In this document: in pieces, positions 6,686 through 8,930 of the stretch
Layout of the letters: each line of letters begins with the position of its first letter
Numbering within the stretch: position 1 is the stretch's first letter
Program-made: the position numbers and the translations under genes
Origin: Streptococcaceae bacterium
GTDB taxonomy: Bacteria > Bacillota > Bacilli > Lactobacillales > Streptococcaceae
DNA length: 8,930 nucleotides
Direction of reading: 5' to 3'
NCBI GenBank assembly: GCA_031270215.1
Contig: JAISYB010000048.1
Location: forward strand, 1-8,930
Notes under the pieces: generated by a model
What the model was told of the DNA's origin: nothing
The model's database searches: none
What the model saw: the letters and a program-made list of their open reading frames with translations, nothing else

Positions 6686-6707
6686 AGATCTTTAAGGAGA
6701 AAAAGTA

Positions 6708-6875
6708 ATGGGAAAATTTCAGTTAGATGACAAAGGGCGTACACAGGTTGAACGATACCATGAAAAACACAGTCGGGTTAAGTCTGACAAGCAGCTACAA
6801 ATAGCTAAATTACGTCAACAATTTTTGGAGAAGAGAAAAAATGAAAAATCCAAAGCCACAGGAGTGGAAAAGTAG
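6708..6875 (+). CDS. Small conserved-looking basic protein of the anaerobic RNR operon (55 residues)
   Basis: ATG 6708 follows AAGGAG (6694-6699) and begins a 55-residue, lysine/arginine-rich, probably helical protein starting MGKFQLDDKGRTQVERYHEK and ending KATGVEK. It overlaps the start of nrdG by 35 bases in a different frame, suggesting translational coupling. From memory, streptococci have a similarly small ORF beginning MGKYQLD between nrdD and nrdG; if so, the position and N-terminal motif are conserved and the gene is real. The reading frame is also supported by its good RBS. Its function is unknown to me. It lacks cysteines and membrane segments, so it is neither a redox partner nor a transporter. 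A role as a small accessory or regulatory protein of the NrdD/NrdG system is inference from position only. Confidence 0.75.
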   Translation: MGKFQLDDKGRTQVERYHEKHSRVKSDKQLQIAKLRQQFLEKRKNEKSKATGVEK

Positions 6876-7440
6876 CGAATTATCACAAGGCTATATTGCC
6901 GATTACAAGCCATTTAACTTTGTAGATGGTGAAGGTGTGAGAAATTCTTTATATGTGTCAGGCTGTCCATTTGCCTGCGAGGGCTGTTACAATATTGCCG
7001 CGCAGAGCTTTAAATACGGTCAACCGTACACGCAAGAGTTAGAGGATAAGATTATGAATGATATGGCAGCCCCTTATGTGCAGGGGCTAACTTTGCTCGG
7101 CGGAGAACCATTTTTAAACACAGGCGTTATTTTACCTCTAGTTAGGCGAATCCGTCTAGAATTGCCTGAAAAGGATATTTGGTCGTGGTCTGGTTATACC
7201 TGGGAAGAATTGCAGAAAGAAACAGCGGATAAAAAAGAACTGCTTAGCTCGATTGACATTTTAGTTGACGGTCGCTTTGAACTCTCCAAGAAAAACTTAA
7301 TGCTACAATTTCGTGGTTCGAGCAATCAACGGATTATTGATGTCAAAAAATCACTAAAGCAAGGCAAAGTTGTGATTTGGGATAAATTAAATGATGGTAA
7401 GCAGGCATTTGAGCAATTACATAAGGAGCAGATGATATAA
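6841..7440 (+). CDS. nrdG: Anaerobic ribonucleotide reductase activating protein (radical SAM)
   Basis: NrdG uses a [4Fe-4S] cluster and S-adenosylmethionine to abstract a hydrogen from the C-terminal glycine of NrdD, making the radical needed for anaerobic dNTP synthesis. The 199-residue product has the radical-SAM CX3CX2C motif (C42, C46, C49 in SGCPFACEGCYN), an NFVDGEGVR segment before it and a GGEP motif at 87-90 for SAM binding. GGAGAAGAG upstream is the RBS. The start lies inside the preceding small ORF, and recO begins four bases after its stop, so the three are probably co-translated from one message. It is complete, with no key residue missing. It is separated from nrdD by a terminator-like hairpin, so the two may not be made in equal amounts. 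Confidence 0.95.
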   Translation: MKNPKPQEWKSSELSQGYIADYKPFNFVDGEGVRNSLYVSGCPFACEGCYNIAAQSFKYGQPYTQELEDKIMNDMAAPYVQGLTLLGGEPFLNTGVILPLVRRIRLELPEKDIWSWSGYTWEELQKETADKKELLSSIDILVDGRFELSKKNLMLQFRGSSNQRIIDVKKSLKQGKVVIWDKLNDGKQAFEQLHKEQMI

Positions 7441-7444
7441 ATGT

Positions 7445-8215
7445 ATGGCAAAGGAAATTGAGACACAAGGTATCGTCCTTTATAATCGTGATTATAGGGA
7501 AAAGGACAAGCTAGTAAAACTATTTACAGCAAATGCGGGTAAACAAATGCTTTTTGTTAAGGGGGCAAATGCACCAAGATACAAAAACAAGGCAGCAATC
7601 CAATCAATGAGCGTGTCAGCGTTTGTTTTAAATATCAATGAAAATGGCTTATCCTTCATAAAAAGTATTTCGGAAACACAGCGTTTTAGAAAGATTCAGG
7701 GAGATATTTTCCTCAATGCCTATGCGACTTATCTTTTAGGCTTAATTGATGCGGTGTTAATGGATCGGGAAGTTGATCAGCCGTTATTTATCTTTTTATT
7801 GCAATCACTTCGACTAATCGAAGATGGAATGGATGCTGAGGTAGTCACATTTATTTTTGAAGTGCAGCTACTTAGCCGTTTTGGAGTACATATTGATTTT
7901 GAGTATTGCGCAATCTGTGGATGTGACAATCCACCGTTTGATTTTTCGTGGACACATCAAGGGGTACTTTGTCGTAAGGAAGCTGATAAAAGCTTTGAAA
8001 TGGCAAGTTTAAATCCAAATGTCCTTTATTTCTTATCGTTGTTTACCAAGGTTAATCTGGAAAAGATAAATAAAATTACTTTAAAGTCAGAAATGAAGCA
8101 CGACATTCGAGAATTTCTTGATTTGCTATATGATGAATATGTTGGTGTACATTTGAAAAGCAAGCATTTTATCAATCATATGAATGAATGGGTGAACTAC
8201 CCGCCACTCAGCTAA
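7445..8215 (+). CDS. recO: DNA repair protein RecO
   Basis: RecO works with RecF and RecR to load RecA on SSB-coated single-stranded DNA and can anneal strands. The 256-residue protein has the family N-terminus (ETQGIVLYNRDYREKDKLVKLFT, here split by no gap) forming an OB fold over about residues 1-80, then a helical domain, and a zinc-finger-like segment at 155-176 (C155, C158, C160, C176). The ATG at 7445 is the only usable start: an in-frame stop lies at 7433, and the ATG at 7441 is in another frame that stops at once. The RBS AAGGAG (7423-7428) lies rather far upstream, inside the end of nrdG, so coupling with nrdG translation is likely. The last Cys is followed by RKEA, so the usual second residue of that C-x2-C pair is absent and zinc binding may be altered. 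Confidence 0.92.
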   Translation: MAKEIETQGIVLYNRDYREKDKLVKLFTANAGKQMLFVKGANAPRYKNKAAIQSMSVSAFVLNINENGLSFIKSISETQRFRKIQGDIFLNAYATYLLGLIDAVLMDREVDQPLFIFLLQSLRLIEDGMDAEVVTFIFEVQLLSRFGVHIDFEYCAICGCDNPPFDFSWTHQGVLCRKEADKSFEMASLNPNVLYFLSLFTKVNLEKINKITLKSEMKHDIREFLDLLYDEYVGVHLKSKHFINHMNEWVNYPPLS

Positions 8216-8224
8216 ACTTTACGG

Positions 8225-8260
8225 AAAAGTGGGTGCGTGTGTGGGAAATTCACACTTTTT
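8225..8260 (+). terminator. Intrinsic terminator after recO
   Basis: It starts ten bases after the recO stop. GTGTG (8239-8243) and CACAC (8251-8255) form a stem with a 7-base loop followed directly by TTTTT. An alternative outer pairing of AAAAGTG (8225-8231) with CACTTTT (8253-8259) is also possible. It probably ends the nrd-recO transcript. Confidence 0.6.
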
Positions 8261-8373
8261 GATAAATAAAGGCGATACCAGACGTATAAAATAAACAGAC
8301 AGATTGAATGTTGTCAGATTTGATAAACGAAAAATTAGTATTGAAAAAACATAACGAAGTAATAGAGCTATAC

Positions 8374-8435
8374 AAAAAGGCTTGATTATAGAACCATCTG
8401 CCAAAGCAATCATGGGTTCGAAATCAAACCTTTTT
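8374..8435. terminator. Long bidirectional terminator-like inverted repeat
   Basis: AAAAAGG-c-TTGATT (8374-8387) pairs with AATCAA-a-CCTTTTT (8422-8435) with one mismatch, and an inner GAACC (8391-8395) pairs with GGTTC (8415-8419) around a 19-base loop. The A-run on one side and T-run on the other allow termination in both directions, fitting the convergent recO (plus) and ybjQ-like (minus) genes. The flanking stretches 8261-8373 and 8445-8553 show no supported gene. Confidence 0.65.
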
Positions 8436-8553
8436 TGTTAATTAGTTAACTGGATAGCGATTTTTTATTTCGTCCAGACCTGCACGCAAGACATTAAAGG
8501 GTATAAGAGAATAATCAAGCGCTTTTCTATGGACTGTGTTTCCTTAAATATGA

Positions 8554-8886
8554 TTAATCGACAGGTACAATCTTAACTGCTGTGCCGTAAGCGACTGTTG
8601 CACCGACACCCTGCATAATTGCCTCGGTATCAAAGCGCATCATGACGATGGCGTTCGCTCCTTTTTCGCTAGCTTCTGCGCGAAGCTTTTCAATTGCTCT
8701 ATCACGCGTTTCCTGCACTAGCGCTGTGTATTGCGGAATTTCTCCACCAACGATAGTTTTTAAGCCTGCCAAGAAATTACTACCAATATTACGACTTCGA
8801 CTAGTCACACCAAATACTTCTCCGAAAACTTCAACAACCTTATAGCCTGGGATATTCTCAGTTGTAACGATTAAAAAGTCTGCCAT
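8554..8886 (-). CDS. UPF0145 / YbjQ family protein (putative heavy-metal-binding domain)
   Basis: This 110-residue cytoplasmic protein reads across the whole YbjQ (UPF0145) family. It has an N-terminal TTENIPGYKVVEVFGEVFGVT strand segment, then SRNIGSNFLAGLK and a conserved VGGEI-x-Y segment near residues 47-53. A helix with REKL-like charges (RDRAIEKLRAEA) follows, then GANAIVMMRFDTEAI and a final AYGTAVKI strand. Family members form small oligomers and are called putative heavy-metal-binding proteins, but no biochemical role is established. There is no cysteine, so the metal-binding label should be treated with care. I chose ATG 8886 because GGAGG lies seven bases upstream; the earlier in-frame ATG (8901) would make that RBS coding. 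A TATTAT -10-like element is visible at 8909-8914, with its -35 outside the window. It is convergent with recO and has no functional link to it that I can see. Confidence 0.9.
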   Translation of the reverse strand: MADFLIVTTENIPGYKVVEVFGEVFGVTSRSRNIGSNFLAGLKTIVGGEIPQYTALVQETRDRAIEKLRAEASEKGANAIVMMRFDTEAIMQGVGATVAYGTAVKIVPVD

Positions 8887-8930
8887 GTTAAATTCCTCCA
8901 TTCTTTTAATAATACTATCTTACTACAAAT

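Noticed and set aside
6447..6707. T-box, cobalamin, FMN, TPP, preQ1, tmRNA, RNase P or SRP RNA in the nrdD-nrdG spacer
   Set aside because: None of the consensus blocks I know for these classes (for example the T-box AGGGTGGNACCGCG or the B12 box) is present.
8219..8413. Minus-strand frame of 64 codons with hydrophobic stretches after recO
   Set aside because: Its start codon lies inside the loop of the bidirectional terminator, there is no RBS, and it reads through the recO terminator region in antisense.
8642..8845. Plus-strand frame of 67 codons opposite the YbjQ-like gene
   Set aside because: Complement of a clear family member on the minus strand with a good RBS.

Overview
The window looks like chromosomal DNA of a low-GC Gram-positive bacterium of the Lactobacillales, most likely a Lactococcus-like member of the Streptococcaceae. 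The reasons are an M42 glutamyl aminopeptidase PepA of lactococcal type, a class III ribonucleotide reductase operon with a small conserved ORF between nrdD and nrdG, AT-rich codon use, AGGAG-type ribosome binding sites, and LXG/EssA-type (type VIIb secretion) genes. The species cannot be fixed from this sequence.

Region 1 (1 to about 2985) is a scrambled remnant of a type VIIb secretion/LXG toxin island, all on the plus strand. In order it holds: the 5' part of an essA-like gene; an out-of-frame junction to the 3' part of an LXG toxin gene, which keeps the end of the LXG domain and a complete-looking C-terminal domain with a glycine zipper; an intact, very AT-rich polytopic membrane protein that is the likely cognate immunity protein; a DUF3958-like (Lap2-type) targeting-factor gene without a proper start; the first 45 codons of a second LXG gene; and a promoter, RBS and start codon leading into an 18-codon hydrophobic stub that runs into the end of pepA. 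No complete export machinery is visible here, so the toxin is probably not exported from this copy. The immunity gene may still be useful.

Region 2 (2973-4247) is pepA on the minus strand, divergent from nrdD. The 189-base spacer between the two start codons carries an extended -10 promoter for pepA, a promoter for nrdD, and two NrdR-box-like palindromes 42 bp apart centre to centre.

Region 3 (4257-8215) is the anaerobic ribonucleotide reductase cluster followed by recO: nrdD (reductase), a 261-base untranslated stretch with several possible RNA helices and a terminator-like hairpin, a 55-residue conserved-looking basic protein overlapping the start of nrdG, nrdG (the radical SAM activase), then recO four bases later. 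NrdG makes the glycyl radical on NrdD, and NrdD makes dNTPs without oxygen. RecO probably shares the transcript but belongs to recombination repair.

Region 4 (8216-8930) holds two terminators after recO, the second of them bidirectional, and a convergent UPF0145/YbjQ gene on the minus strand. Between them is a short open frame that could be the tail of a lost gene. No tRNA, rRNA, CRISPR array or intact insertion sequence was seen.
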